A DNA stretch of 64,000 nucleotides from an uncultured Flavobacteriaceae bacterium (lineage in GTDB: Bacteria; Bacteroidota; Bacteroidia; Flavobacteriales; Flavobacteriaceae). The DNA is taken from positions 110,621-174,620 of the forward strand of contig CANMSB010000006.1 in the NCBI GenBank assembly GCA_947500445.1. The letters are read 5' to 3'. Under the pieces are notes generated by a model, which saw nothing but the letters and a program-made list of their open reading frames with translations, made no database searches and had not been told where the DNA came from. The position numbers and the translations under genes were made by a program. Of the stretch, positions 1-9,927 are shown piece by piece (the stretch's first letter is position 1; every line of letters starts with the position of its first letter).

Positions 1-1
1 C

Positions 2-382
2 AACCTAAGCATCCCCATCAGCAATCGATGGTCCGGCAGGTCCGGGGTAAAACAACGCAAAATCGACCGGTTGCGTGCCGATAACAATGTGGCCATACAA
101 GAACAAGTAGTGTACCAGACCATTCAAACCTTGGTACAGGAACACACGGCATTGCAGGTGGAGTTCAAACAGACCACCAAAAATATGGAAGCCCAGCGTT
201 TGGCGTTTTCCATAGCACAAAAACGATATGAAAAAGGGCTCATCAACGCCATTGCCCTATTTACGGCAAAAAATTTGTTCGCTACCGCACAAAACCAACA
301 GTTGCAGGCGCGGTTAAAATCGGAGGTGAATAAAAGCACCTTGGATTTTTACCGTGGACTGCCCGTATTCGGCATTCAGTAA
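2..382 (+). CDS. TolC-family outer membrane efflux protein, C-terminal part
   Basis: The reading frame is open from the left edge, so the gene starts outside the window; about 126 residues are visible. The segment after NLSIPISNRW, with the Lys/Arg-rich stretch VKQRKIDRLR and long amphipathic helices, matches the second-repeat strand-to-helix transition and coiled coil of TolC-type outer membrane factors. These trimers form the outer-membrane duct of tripartite exporters. It is followed after 32 bases by an HlyD-type adaptor and then MacB-like ATPase and permease genes, which supports the role. The C-terminus ends soon after the last helix (LDFYRGLPVFG), as usual in the family. The substrate cannot be inferred. 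Confidence 0.85.
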   Translation, partial: NLSIPISNRWSGRSGVKQRKIDRLRADNNVAIQEQVVYQTIQTLVQEHTALQVEFKQTTKNMEAQRLAFSIAQKRYEKGLINAIALFTAKNLFATAQNQQLQARLKSEVNKSTLDFYRGLPVFGIQ

Positions 383-414
383 AAATGGACCATTACAACT
401 AAACGATTTCAACT

Positions 415-1665
415 ATGGATATTAAATTGGAGAAAAAGAAAGGATTAAAGGCCAAGCACTATGGTTATATTGCTTTAGGCCTATTGCTTCTCTTTGCCGG
501 TTATCAATTGCTGTTCGGAAATTCCGCATCGACGTTTCGGACCGAAAAGGACAAACTCTCCGTTGGCGAGGTAATACAAGGGAAGTTTGACGATTATATC
601 ACCATTAGCGGAACCGTTGCCCCGATTTCCACCATATATATGGATGCCTATGAAGGGGGAAGGGTTACCGAAAAACTGATCGAAGAGGGCGCCACCGTAA
701 AAAAGGGGGATATCATCTTGAAGTTGGAGAACATGAACCTGTATGAACAAATATTGGCAAGTGAAAGCAATTTGGCACTAAAACAGAACGATTTAAGATC
801 TACAAAATTGACTTTCGATCAACGTCAGGTAGATGGTAGAAGATCATTGGCCACCGCAAGTACCGACTTACAGCGTTTGAAACGAAATTTTGAACAGAAT
901 AAAGCCCTTTTTGAAGAAGAGCTGATTTCCAGAGAGGTGTATCAGCTGTCCAAAGAAAATTACGAGCTGTCCCAAAAACAGCACGATATTATTAAATTAC
1001 AGACGGAAAACGACGATCAATTGCGCAACACTTCGCTAACGGGATTGGACGCCGATCTGGCCCGAATGCAAAAAACATTGGGTATGGTCTATCAGCGTCT
1101 GGACCACCTGAACGTTAGGGCCCCCGCCGATGGTCAATTGGGCTTTTTGGATGCCGAAATCGGTCAGAATATCACTCAGGGACAACGCATAGGACAGGTA
1201 AACGTACTCACCGACTATAAGATCGAAGCTACCATAGATGAACATTACATCGATAGGGTCGTCCGCGATCTGACAGCAATTTTGGAACGTAACGGTAAGG
1301 CATATCCCTTACGATTGCGAAAGGTATATCCAGAGGTGAGAAACGGAAAGTTCAAGGTAGATCTCGTTTTTACGGAAGCAAAACCGGAAACCATTCGAAC
1401 GGGGCAGAATTACAACATCAAGTTACAGTTGGGCGAATCGTCCGAAGCGCTGTTATTGCCGAAAGGAAGCTTCTTTCAAAGCACCGGTGGGCAGTGGATC
1501 TTTGTGGTCGATCCCGATGGGGGAGAAGCGCTAAAACGCCCTATCCGTATCGGAAAACAAAACTCCCGATATTATGAAGTGTTGGAAGGACTGGACGCAG
1601 GAGAACGGGTAATTACCAGTAACTATGATAGCTTTGGGGACGCCGAAAAAATTGTATTGAAGTAA
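415..1665 (+). CDS. HlyD/MacA-like periplasmic adaptor protein
   Basis: 416 residues, a normal length for an RND/MacA-type membrane fusion protein. An N-terminal anchor helix (about residues 16-33, YGYIALGLLLLFAG) is followed by a half-lipoyl motif (VKKGDIILKLEN, near 95-106), a long Gln/Leu-rich coiled-coil hairpin (about 110-225), the second half-lipoyl part (VRAPADGQLGFL) and a beta-barrel plus membrane-proximal domain. Such adaptors link the inner-membrane transporter to TolC. It lies between the tolC-like gene and the first ATPase and is probably co-transcribed. No lipobox is visible, so it should be held by the uncleaved helix. Confidence 0.92.
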   Translation: MDIKLEKKKGLKAKHYGYIALGLLLLFAGYQLLFGNSASTFRTEKDKLSVGEVIQGKFDDYITISGTVAPISTIYMDAYEGGRVTEKLIEEGATVKKGDIILKLENMNLYEQILASESNLALKQNDLRSTKLTFDQRQVDGRRSLATASTDLQRLKRNFEQNKALFEEELISREVYQLSKENYELSQKQHDIIKLQTENDDQLRNTSLTGLDADLARMQKTLGMVYQRLDHLNVRAPADGQLGFLDAEIGQNITQGQRIGQVNVLTDYKIEATIDEHYIDRVVRDLTAILERNGKAYPLRLRKVYPEVRNGKFKVDLVFTEAKPETIRTGQNYNIKLQLGESSEALLLPKGSFFQSTGGQWIFVVDPDGGEALKRPIRIGKQNSRYYEVLEGLDAGERVITSNYDSFGDAEKIVLK

Positions 1666-1757
1666 ACAAAAATAGTATGATTTAAAAGTGTGCTATTCAT
1701 CATAAACACATTGCTTGACAATGGGCAAGCAGGAACAAAAACTAAAATCGAACAATA

Positions 1758-2453
1758 ATGATACAAATTCAAAATTTAAAGAAAAGCTTTAGGACAGAGG
1801 AGGTGGAGACCCTTGCCCTGAACAACGTAAACCTACATGTTGAGAATGGGGAATTTGCGGCAATCATGGGACCATCTGGTTGTGGAAAATCGACCTTATT
1901 GAACATAATTGGAATGTTGGACAACCCCACCGAAGGGAGCTACCAGTTTGCGGGCCATGAGGTTGGCGGCCTTAAAGAGCGACAGCGGACCGAGCTGCGA
2001 AAGGGAAACCTCGGTTTTGTGTTCCAAAGCTTTAATTTGATCGACGAGCTTACCGTTTTTGAAAATGTGGAACTCCCGTTGATCTATCTTAAAATCGGAA
2101 AAGCGGAACGCAAAGCAAAGGTAATGGAGGTGCTCGAGCGAATGAAAATAGCGCATCGGGAAAAACACTTTCCGCACCAACTTTCCGGTGGACAACAACA
2201 ACGGGTCGCCATTGCCAGGGCGGTAGTCACCAATCCAAAATTGATCTTGGCGGATGAGCCTACCGGAAATCTTGACTCTAAAAATGGTATAGAAGTCATG
2301 AACCTGTTAACCGAACTCAACCAAGAGGGGACCACCATTGTGATGGTTACCCACTCCGATCGCGACTCGCACTACGCCCATAGGGTCATCAACCTATTCG
2401 ATGGGCAAATCGTTACCGAAAGTCAAAATAGGGCAGTGGGGGCCGTTATGTAA
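1758..2453 (+). CDS. ABC transporter ATPase (MacB/LolD type)
   Basis: 231 residues with all nucleotide-binding motifs: Walker A GPSGCGKST (38-46), Q-loop at Q90, signature LSGGQ (142-146), Walker B LILADE (162-167), D-loop GNLD and a switch histidine in VMVTHSD. The compact single-domain form is that of LolD/MacB/FtsE ATPases that drive FtsX-type permeases by mechanotransmission. It sits directly upstream of four such permeases. It is the canonical ATPase of the locus; a second, divergent one lies at 12365-13033. Confidence 0.95.
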   Translation: MIQIQNLKKSFRTEEVETLALNNVNLHVENGEFAAIMGPSGCGKSTLLNIIGMLDNPTEGSYQFAGHEVGGLKERQRTELRKGNLGFVFQSFNLIDELTVFENVELPLIYLKIGKAERKAKVMEVLERMKIAHREKHFPHQLSGGQQQRVAIARAVVTNPKLILADEPTGNLDSKNGIEVMNLLTELNQEGTTIVMVTHSDRDSHYAHRVINLFDGQIVTESQNRAVGAVM

Positions 2454-2526
2454 CCGCGACCATAAGGAGTTTATTCATCAATCAAATCATTTTTAAAGTA
2501 CCCCGATCCATCATAAAACGAACATC

Positions 2527-4962
2527 ATGTTTAAAAATCATTTAAAGATCGCTTGGAGAAATCTTTTGAAGAACAAAGGGTTTACCATTATCAATATTGT
2601 AGGTTTAAGTATCGGGGTAGCCTCTTGTATCCTTATCGCCGTTTATATTTTACACGAAAGCAGCTATGATGCCCATGTCAAGAATGCCGATACCGTTTAT
2701 CGCATGCTCAATAGGGATGCCCGTGACGGTAAAATTGCCGATGGCATCCATTTTTCGGCCAACACCGCAAGTACCTTACTTGCCGATTTTCCAGAAATCG
2801 TAAATGCGGGTAGAATTAATGACAATGATCTTTTTTATGGGGCGGGGAGTAACGAAATCCGTATCGATGGTAACCAGAAGCAACATCATGAAAAAGGTTT
2901 TGCCTATGCCGATCAGTCCATTATCGACATTATGGATGTTTCCATGGTGTATGGTGAAGCTTCCTCGGCTCTTGCGCAGCCCGGTAGTTTGGTCATCTCC
3001 CATAAAATGGCCAAAAAATACTTTGGTGAGCAAAATCCCATTGGCCGTTCCATATACCTGAACGGTAATGATTCGGAACCCTATCAGATCAATGGGGTGA
3101 TGGAAGATTTTGCCAGCAATTCGCATATGGACTATGATTTCTTTATTTCCTTGAAAGGAGTGGAGTTCGGTGAAGGGGAACAGACCCGATGGGTACAGAA
3201 CAACTACTTTACCTATTTGCAATTAAAACCTGGAACGGATGCCCTGGCCTTTCAGGATAAAATGTCCGTACACCTGATACAGAATTATATTCGTCCCGCA
3301 TTGGAGGCCTCTGGCTTTGTAGTCCCCGAGGATGCCGGGGAGGTATTTAGCATGCGTTTGCAAAAACTAACGGACATCAATTTACGGTCCGGTACCATTG
3401 GGTATGAGGCGAGCGTTCGGAACGACATCAAGATAATATGGATATTCGGGATAGTGGCATTGTTCATTCTTGTTATCGCGAGCATCAACTTTATCAACCT
3501 ATCTACCGCCAAATCGGCCAACCGTGCAAAGGAAGTCGGGATCAAAAAAGTAGTGGGTTCACCCAGGGCGTATCTGATAGGGCAATTTTTGACAGAATCG
3601 GTGATGGTTACTATGATTGCCTTTATTTTCGGAATTGTACTTTCCTTTCTGGCCTTGCCCATGTTTCAGGACTTATCGGGCAAAACCTTAAAAATTCCGC
3701 TGACCCATCCCTATTTTCTGCCCATCATACTTGTCGGCGGTATACTTGTGGGTGTTTTGGCGGGCCTTTACCCCTCCTTTTATCTGTCACGCTTTAAACC
3801 GAGTGCCGTGCTTAAAGGTCGGTTGGCCACGGGAAGTAAATCCAGTGGCTTGCGCAGCGGATTGGTGGTACTCCAGTTTTCGATATCCATCGTATTGATC
3901 ATTGGTACGCTTGTCGTAAATCAACAGATGAACTTTATATTGAATTCAAAGATAGGTTTTGAAAAAGATCAGGTTATTCAGCTCTATGGCACCAATATGT
4001 TGGGCGATAAAATTGACACCTTTAAATCGGAGCTTGAGGGAATCAACGGAGTGGCAAGTGTTAGCATTAGCGACTATTTGCCCATATCGGGAACCAAAAG
4101 GGACGGTAACGGCTTTGTAAACGAAGGTCGCGATAACATTGACGAAACGGTTTTCGGTCAGGCATGGGTCATCGATGAGGATTACCTGGGTACACTGGGC
4201 ATGACGCTGATATCCGGTCGAAACTTTTCGGAAGATAGGGCCTCTGACAACGAGGCGATCATCATTAATGAAACCATGGCACAACGGCTGAACCTCAAAG
4301 ATCCGATAGGTAAAAAAATATCCCGTTACGGTCGCTTATACGAAGTTATAGGAGTGGTAAAGGATTTTAACTTCGATAGTATGAAGCAAAAAGTGGAACC
4401 GCTAAGCTTTTTTAGAGGAATCAGTCCCACGATAACCTCGGTGAAGGTAAGCACCGACGACCTTCCGGCTTTTCTGTCCGCGCTCAAGAAAAGTTGGGCC
4501 ACCTTTATGCCGAACATGGATTTGCGGTATGCGTTTATGGACGATTCGTTTTCTAAAATGTACCAAAACGTAAGCCGTATCAAAGCGATTTTTATCTCGT
4601 TCGCCGTTTTGGCCATTTTTGTGGCTTGCCTCGGCCTTTTTGCATTATCGGCGTTTATGGCGGAACAACGTCGTAAGGAAATCAGCATACGCCTGGTATT
4701 GGGCGCTACGTTTAAAAACGTATACAAGTTGCTCACCTTCGACTTTTTAAAGCTTGTATTTATCGCCATTGTAATCGCTTCCCCCATTGCATGGTATGTC
4801 ATGACCCGCTGGCTAGAAGATTATGCCTATCGCATTCAAATTACCTGGCAGTTGTTCGGCCTGGGCGCCCTCATTGCCATAACGATCGCCATTTTCACTA
4901 TAAGCTACCAATCGGTTCGTGCGGCGCTGGCGCAACCGGCAAAAAGCTTACGAACGGAATAA
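2527..4962 (+). CDS. MacB/FtsX-type ABC permease, copy 1
   Basis: 811 residues in the architecture of the large Bacteroidota permeases: N-terminal helix (about 20-42) after the conserved FKNHLKIAWRNLLKNKGF start, periplasmic MacB_PCD-like domain, three FtsX helices beginning at IIWIFGIVALFILVIASINF, a second periplasmic domain, and a final FtsX block with the coupling helix EQRRKEISIRLVLGAT and the C-terminal KSLRTE. FtsX motifs EVGIKKVVG and EISIRLVLGA mark the two coupling helices that touch the ATPase. The protein probably extrudes a periplasmic or membrane substrate through TolC; substrate unknown. It is the first of four consecutive paralogues. Confidence 0.93.
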   Translation: MFKNHLKIAWRNLLKNKGFTIINIVGLSIGVASCILIAVYILHESSYDAHVKNADTVYRMLNRDARDGKIADGIHFSANTASTLLADFPEIVNAGRINDNDLFYGAGSNEIRIDGNQKQHHEKGFAYADQSIIDIMDVSMVYGEASSALAQPGSLVISHKMAKKYFGEQNPIGRSIYLNGNDSEPYQINGVMEDFASNSHMDYDFFISLKGVEFGEGEQTRWVQNNYFTYLQLKPGTDALAFQDKMSVHLIQNYIRPALEASGFVVPEDAGEVFSMRLQKLTDINLRSGTIGYEASVRNDIKIIWIFGIVALFILVIASINFINLSTAKSANRAKEVGIKKVVGSPRAYLIGQFLTESVMVTMIAFIFGIVLSFLALPMFQDLSGKTLKIPLTHPYFLPIILVGGILVGVLAGLYPSFYLSRFKPSAVLKGRLATGSKSSGLRSGLVVLQFSISIVLIIGTLVVNQQMNFILNSKIGFEKDQVIQLYGTNMLGDKIDTFKSELEGINGVASVSISDYLPISGTKRDGNGFVNEGRDNIDETVFGQAWVIDEDYLGTLGMTLISGRNFSEDRASDNEAIIINETMAQRLNLKDPIGKKISRYGRLYEVIGVVKDFNFDSMKQKVEPLSFFRGISPTITSVKVSTDDLPAFLSALKKSWATFMPNMDLRYAFMDDSFSKMYQNVSRIKAIFISFAVLAIFVACLGLFALSAFMAEQRRKEISIRLVLGATFKNVYKLLTFDFLKLVFIAIVIASPIAWYVMTRWLEDYAYRIQITWQLFGLGALIAITIAIFTISYQSVRAALAQPAKSLRTE

Positions 4963-4989
4963 TAGGGAATTCATTATTAAAAAAAAACC

Positions 4990-7416
4990 ATGATCAAAAA
5001 CTATATAAAAATCGCATGGAGGAATCTCCTCAAAAATCCGCAGCAGACTACCATCAATTTGTTGGGGCTTACCATAGGTACGGGAAGCTGTCTATTTATC
5101 CTTATCTACGTTTTTGCACAATTGGGCTACGATGCGCACCACGAACAAGCCGATAATATTTACAGGGTTGAAACCATTATCGAAAGAGAGGGTGCAAATT
5201 TTGATACCGCTGCCGCCAGTCCCCCCATTGCTTTCGCCATAAAAGAAGACTTTCCCGAAGTAACGGAAGCAACGAGGGTAGTCTTGACCGATGTATTCTT
5301 TAGCACGTTGATCCGGGCCTCCAACAGTAATGACGGCTATTACGAACCTCGTGCCTATATTGCAGACTCGACATTTTTTAAGGTTTTTGATTATCGTTTC
5401 GTGGAAGGAAGCCCTACAGGTGCGTTGAACGAACCAAATACGGTAGTACTTTCTTCAAAATTGGCCCACAAACTGTTTGGAGAACAACAGGTGCTGGATA
5501 AAGAAGTTGTTTGGGGCAGTGGTGAAGACGAACTCGTTTTGACCATAAAAGGAGTGTTCGATGAAACCTACGGAAAATCACATTTAAACCCCAATTACAT
5601 TGTAAGTATGGGCACGGAGGGCATGGGTACCTTTGTACAGGGATTCGAAAGTTTTGCCACCAACAATTTTGTGTACTCCTATATACAGCTTTCCCCAAAT
5701 AGCAGTGCAATCGGGTTACAGCAAAAGTTGCCGGAGTTTATAGAAGTTCGGGGGGGGGAAGATCTTGCCGATGCCGGCATGTTGTCCAAGACCCACTTGT
5801 TAAAAAATATTGCCGACATTCATTTGTATTCTGAAGGTCGTAAGAACCAACTCCACGAGGTATCGAGTATCAAATTTCTATATTTTCTGTTAAGTCTTGC
5901 GTTTTTCATACAATTGGTTGCCTGCGTTAATTTTATTAACCTCAGTACCGCTAGAGCTAGCAAAAGGGCGAAGGAAATTGGCATCCGAAAAGTAGTGGGC
6001 GCTGGAAAACGAATGCTTCGTGGGCAATTTTTGGGAGAATCGATTCTCCTTTCCATGACAGCGGTGTTGATCAGTGTACCGTTGACACTTGTACTGTTGC
6101 CCTACTTGAACGAACTTACCAATGCCTCCTTAAATTATACCAATGTGCTGCAGTGGAAAATCACGTTATTGCTATTGATCATCGGTTTGCTTACGGGTTT
6201 GATCGCAGGTATCTATCCCGCTATATTACTATCGGCGATACATCCTGTAAAAGCATTTAAAAGGACCAATATTCTAGGTTCCGGAAATGGTACCTTACGG
6301 AAAGCGCTGGTCGTTTTTCAATTTGTAGTTTCTATAAGCTTGGTCGTCGCCGTAATCATCATCACCCAACAGTTTCGGTTCTCCCAAAACAAAGACCTGG
6401 GATACGATAAAGAAAACATGTTGGCGTTGCGCATCGGTACCGATGAGGCATCCAGTAAATTCGATGCGATAAAAGAGTTGTTTTTAAAAATCCCAGGTGT
6501 AACCGCTGTATCCAGTGGAAACTATGCGCCATCGGAAAATGTACTGAGCGATAATGGTCTGTATCTCCCTGGCGGAAGTAGGGAACGTTCCACTATTGTA
6601 AAACGCAACGGTGTAAGTGAAGACTATTTTAAAACAATGCGTATCCCATTTCTTGCCGGAAGGGATTTTACCGCTAGGGATACGGTAGACCAAATTATCG
6701 TGAACAGGGCAACTTTGGAAACCTTTGACATTCCACTGGAAAAAGCGTTGAGCGCACAACTGATACAGAGTTTTGGGGAAGAAACCTTCGAAATGCGAAT
6801 TATCGGGGTGGTTGAAAATTACCACTACGCTTCTATAAAAGAGGCCATTTCCCCTTTGTTTTTATACAAGGAAAATTCACCCAACTGGTTGTTCCTGAAA
6901 ACCAAGACTAAAAATTACGGACAACTGTTGGCCGCTTTGGAAACCGAATGGAAAAAATCGGTACAGAACGTTCCCTTTGATTACCGATTTGTAGACCGTG
7001 AGATAGCCCAACTCTATGCCGAAGAAAAACGATTGGGTAAAATATCCATCGTTTTTACCCTATTGGCCATTGTCATAAGTTGTTTGGGACTTTTTGGATT
7101 GGTATCCTACGTTGCCGAACAAAAGAAAAAAGAAATCGGGATCCGTAAGGTTTTAGGGGCAAGCGTTAATTCGGTAGTACGGCTCCTTACCAAAGACTTT
7201 ATAAAATTGGTGGTCATCGCACTTTTCATTGCGGTACCGATTGCCTATCTGCTTATGGACCGCTGGCTGCAGGATTATACCTACCGCATCGATATCAAAT
7301 GGTGGGTATTTGCGTTGGCAGGCGGTTGTGCAATGTTCATTACCCTTTTGACCGTCGGGTTTCAGTCCTTAAAATCAGCAGTCGCAAATCCTATCAAGAG
7401 TTTAAAAACCGAGTAA
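4990..7416 (+). CDS. MacB/FtsX-type ABC permease, copy 2
   Basis: 808 residues, same layout as copy 1: N-terminal MIKNYIKIAWRNLLKNP, MacB_PCD-like periplasmic domain, helices with the EIGIRKVVGAG coupling motif, second periplasmic domain, last FtsX block with EIGIRKVLGAS and C-terminal IKSLKTE. It starts 27 bases after copy 1. The first periplasmic domain differs strongly from copy 1 while the FtsX cores are alike, as expected for paralogues with different substrates. The gene contains a run of nine G at 5750-5758 within codons for Val-Arg-Gly-Gly-Glu (about residue 254), a possible slippage site. Confidence 0.92.
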   Translation: MIKNYIKIAWRNLLKNPQQTTINLLGLTIGTGSCLFILIYVFAQLGYDAHHEQADNIYRVETIIEREGANFDTAAASPPIAFAIKEDFPEVTEATRVVLTDVFFSTLIRASNSNDGYYEPRAYIADSTFFKVFDYRFVEGSPTGALNEPNTVVLSSKLAHKLFGEQQVLDKEVVWGSGEDELVLTIKGVFDETYGKSHLNPNYIVSMGTEGMGTFVQGFESFATNNFVYSYIQLSPNSSAIGLQQKLPEFIEVRGGEDLADAGMLSKTHLLKNIADIHLYSEGRKNQLHEVSSIKFLYFLLSLAFFIQLVACVNFINLSTARASKRAKEIGIRKVVGAGKRMLRGQFLGESILLSMTAVLISVPLTLVLLPYLNELTNASLNYTNVLQWKITLLLLIIGLLTGLIAGIYPAILLSAIHPVKAFKRTNILGSGNGTLRKALVVFQFVVSISLVVAVIIITQQFRFSQNKDLGYDKENMLALRIGTDEASSKFDAIKELFLKIPGVTAVSSGNYAPSENVLSDNGLYLPGGSRERSTIVKRNGVSEDYFKTMRIPFLAGRDFTARDTVDQIIVNRATLETFDIPLEKALSAQLIQSFGEETFEMRIIGVVENYHYASIKEAISPLFLYKENSPNWLFLKTKTKNYGQLLAALETEWKKSVQNVPFDYRFVDREIAQLYAEEKRLGKISIVFTLLAIVISCLGLFGLVSYVAEQKKKEIGIRKVLGASVNSVVRLLTKDFIKLVVIALFIAVPIAYLLMDRWLQDYTYRIDIKWWVFALAGGCAMFITLLTVGFQSLKSAVANPIKSLKTE

Positions 7417-7473
7417 GTACATCATCATCAAATCAATAGCGGAGCCGATGGGCAACGCACCAAAACGAGCATT

Positions 7474-9873
7474 ATGTTTAAAAACTATGTAAAAATCGCC
7501 TGGCGCAACCTTTTAAAGAACAAAGGGTATTCGCTGATCAACATTGGAGGGCTGGCCCTAGGAATGGCGGTTACCCTGATCATTGCCCTTTGGGTGACCG
7601 AAGAACTGTCGTACAATCGCTATTTCACCAACAAGGACAGGGTGGCGCAAGTGTTCCAATCGCAAACCTTTAACAACCAAACCGGGACCGGGCCATCCAT
7701 ACCGTTGCCTTTGGAACCGGCGCTTAAAGAAGCCTATGGGGATTATTTCAAACATATCGTATTGTCCTCCTGGAACAACCAACAGTATATAAAGTTTGGT
7801 GAAAAAAATCTGGCTAGGACCGGTAATTTTATGCAAGACGGTGCGCCGGACCTGTTGGATCTGAACATTTTAAAAGGAGTAAAGGCAGGTTTGGAGGATG
7901 TAAACTCCATCATGATCAATCAGTCCACGGCCGAGGCCTTTTTTGGAACAGAAGATCCTATCGGCAAAGTCGTAAAAATCGATAATCAGCATGATATGAT
8001 GGTTACCGCCGTGTATGAGGATATTCCAGTGAACAATTCTTTTAACGATATGGAGTTTATCATGACCTGGCAACATTACCTGAACAGTAACGAGTGGCTC
8101 GAATCGGCACGGGAAAACTGGGGAAACAATTCCTTTCAACTTTTTGTACAGCTAAAGGCCAATACTGACATGGAAAGCCTATCGGCACAGATACGTGATC
8201 TAAAAAAAGTGTCCAATGAGGATACCGCCGAATTTAACCCGCAGCTCTTCTTGCATCCCATGAAAGATTGGTATCTCAGGAGTAATTTTGAAAACGGTAA
8301 GCAGGTAGGCGGTCGTATCAAATATGTATGGCTATTTGGTATCATCGGTGTTTTTGTATTGCTCATTGCCTGTATCAATTTTATGAACCTCAGTACGGCC
8401 CGTTCCGAGAAAAGGGCCAAGGAAGTCGGTATTCGAAAATCCATCGGTTCACAAAAAGGGCAACTGATCTACCAGTTTTTGAGCGAGTCGTTTTTGGTCG
8501 TTCTCTTTGCGTTTTTGCTGGCCCTGTTTCTGGTACTGCTCTCGCTCAATGGATTTAATGATCTTTCCCGAAAGGAAATTGCCTTCCCTTGGCGGAGTAT
8601 CTCGTTTTGGGGCGCCTCGTTATTCTTCATTGTGGTGACCGCTCTGGTCGCTGGTAGTTACCCGGCCTTGTATCTATCATCTTTTCGTCCTGTAGATGTA
8701 TTGAAAGGCACTTTTAAGGCAGGCAAATATGCCGGGCTGCCCAGAAAAATATTGGTGGTATTGCAGTTTACGGTTTCCGTGGCATTTATCATAGGCACCT
8801 TCATTGTCATGCAGCAAATCAATTACGCAAAAAATAGACCAGTGGGGTACGATAAGGAGGGGTTGTTACAAATACCCACTTTTAGCGAGGATTTTACGGG
8901 TAAATATGATCTGATGCGTAGCGAGTTCCTAAAATCCGGTGCGGCAATTGAAATGTCGTCTTCCAGTAGCCCTACCACACAAATTTGGTCGAATCGGGGT
9001 GGATTTACCTGGGAAGGAAAACCGGATAATTTTCAGGAAGATCTGGCATGGACGGAAGTATCCTCGGAATATGCAAAATCGTTGAACCTTAAAATTGTAG
9101 AGGGTCGAGATCTTTCCCGAGAATTTGCGACCGACTCCAATGCGGTATTGATCAATGAAACCGCAAAAAAATATATGGGCCTCGATAATCCGATAGGGGT
9201 CTTGATCAAGGACAGCAATGAGGAAAACCCCGATCCTCCATTGAAAATTGTAGGTGTTGTACAGGACATGATTACGCAATCGCCCTACGAACCCGTAAAA
9301 CAGGGCATCTATGTTTTTGATAAGGAAGGAGAGTCCAGTTACTACAACCTAAGGTTGAACCCGAAAAATAGCGCTTCGGAAAATCTTGCCACCATAGAAC
9401 GGGTATTCAAGGAACACTTTCCTAAAATCCCCTTTCAATATGACTTTGTTGATGATGAATACGGTGAAAAGTTTGCTTCGGAAGAACGCATCGGAAGCCT
9501 TGCGGCAATATTTACGGCATTGGCCATATTTATCAGTTGCTTGGGGCTTTTTGGACTGACCTCTTTCGTAGCTGAACAACGTACTAAGGAAATTGGGGTG
9601 CGAAAAGTATTGGGCGCAACGGTTTTCAATGTTTGGAACATGCTTTCCAAAGATTTTTTGAAACTGGTAACCATTTCCTGTTTTATCGCCATTCCCATTT
9701 CCTATTACATCATGAACGGTTGGCTGCAGGAGTACCCCTATCGGGTAGTACTGCAATGGTGGATCTTTTTGTTGGCTATCATCGGTGCCTTGGGCATTAC
9801 CATGCTTACCGTAAGCTTTCAAGCAATTAAGGCCGCAAACGCAAATCCCGTAAAAAGTTTACGTACAGAATAG
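7474..9873 (+). CDS. MacB/FtsX-type ABC permease, copy 3
   Basis: 799 residues. It begins MFKNYVKIAWRNLLKNKGYS and has the two FtsX coupling motifs EVGIRKSIGSQ and EIGVRKVLGAT, with two periplasmic domains between membrane segments, and ends VKSLRTE. It shares with copy 4 the segment IACINFMNLSTA and the motif GKQVGGRIKYVWLFGIIG before the first FtsX block, so copies 3 and 4 look closer to each other than to copies 1 and 2. The gene lies 57 bases after copy 2, in the same orientation. Confidence 0.92.
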   Translation: MFKNYVKIAWRNLLKNKGYSLINIGGLALGMAVTLIIALWVTEELSYNRYFTNKDRVAQVFQSQTFNNQTGTGPSIPLPLEPALKEAYGDYFKHIVLSSWNNQQYIKFGEKNLARTGNFMQDGAPDLLDLNILKGVKAGLEDVNSIMINQSTAEAFFGTEDPIGKVVKIDNQHDMMVTAVYEDIPVNNSFNDMEFIMTWQHYLNSNEWLESARENWGNNSFQLFVQLKANTDMESLSAQIRDLKKVSNEDTAEFNPQLFLHPMKDWYLRSNFENGKQVGGRIKYVWLFGIIGVFVLLIACINFMNLSTARSEKRAKEVGIRKSIGSQKGQLIYQFLSESFLVVLFAFLLALFLVLLSLNGFNDLSRKEIAFPWRSISFWGASLFFIVVTALVAGSYPALYLSSFRPVDVLKGTFKAGKYAGLPRKILVVLQFTVSVAFIIGTFIVMQQINYAKNRPVGYDKEGLLQIPTFSEDFTGKYDLMRSEFLKSGAAIEMSSSSSPTTQIWSNRGGFTWEGKPDNFQEDLAWTEVSSEYAKSLNLKIVEGRDLSREFATDSNAVLINETAKKYMGLDNPIGVLIKDSNEENPDPPLKIVGVVQDMITQSPYEPVKQGIYVFDKEGESSYYNLRLNPKNSASENLATIERVFKEHFPKIPFQYDFVDDEYGEKFASEERIGSLAAIFTALAIFISCLGLFGLTSFVAEQRTKEIGVRKVLGATVFNVWNMLSKDFLKLVTISCFIAIPISYYIMNGWLQEYPYRVVLQWWIFLLAIIGALGITMLTVSFQAIKAANANPVKSLRTE

Positions 9874-9927
9874 GCAAATGCAATGGCAACAAAAAACGTT
9901 CAAGAATAAGTAATACCGCTTTCGACC

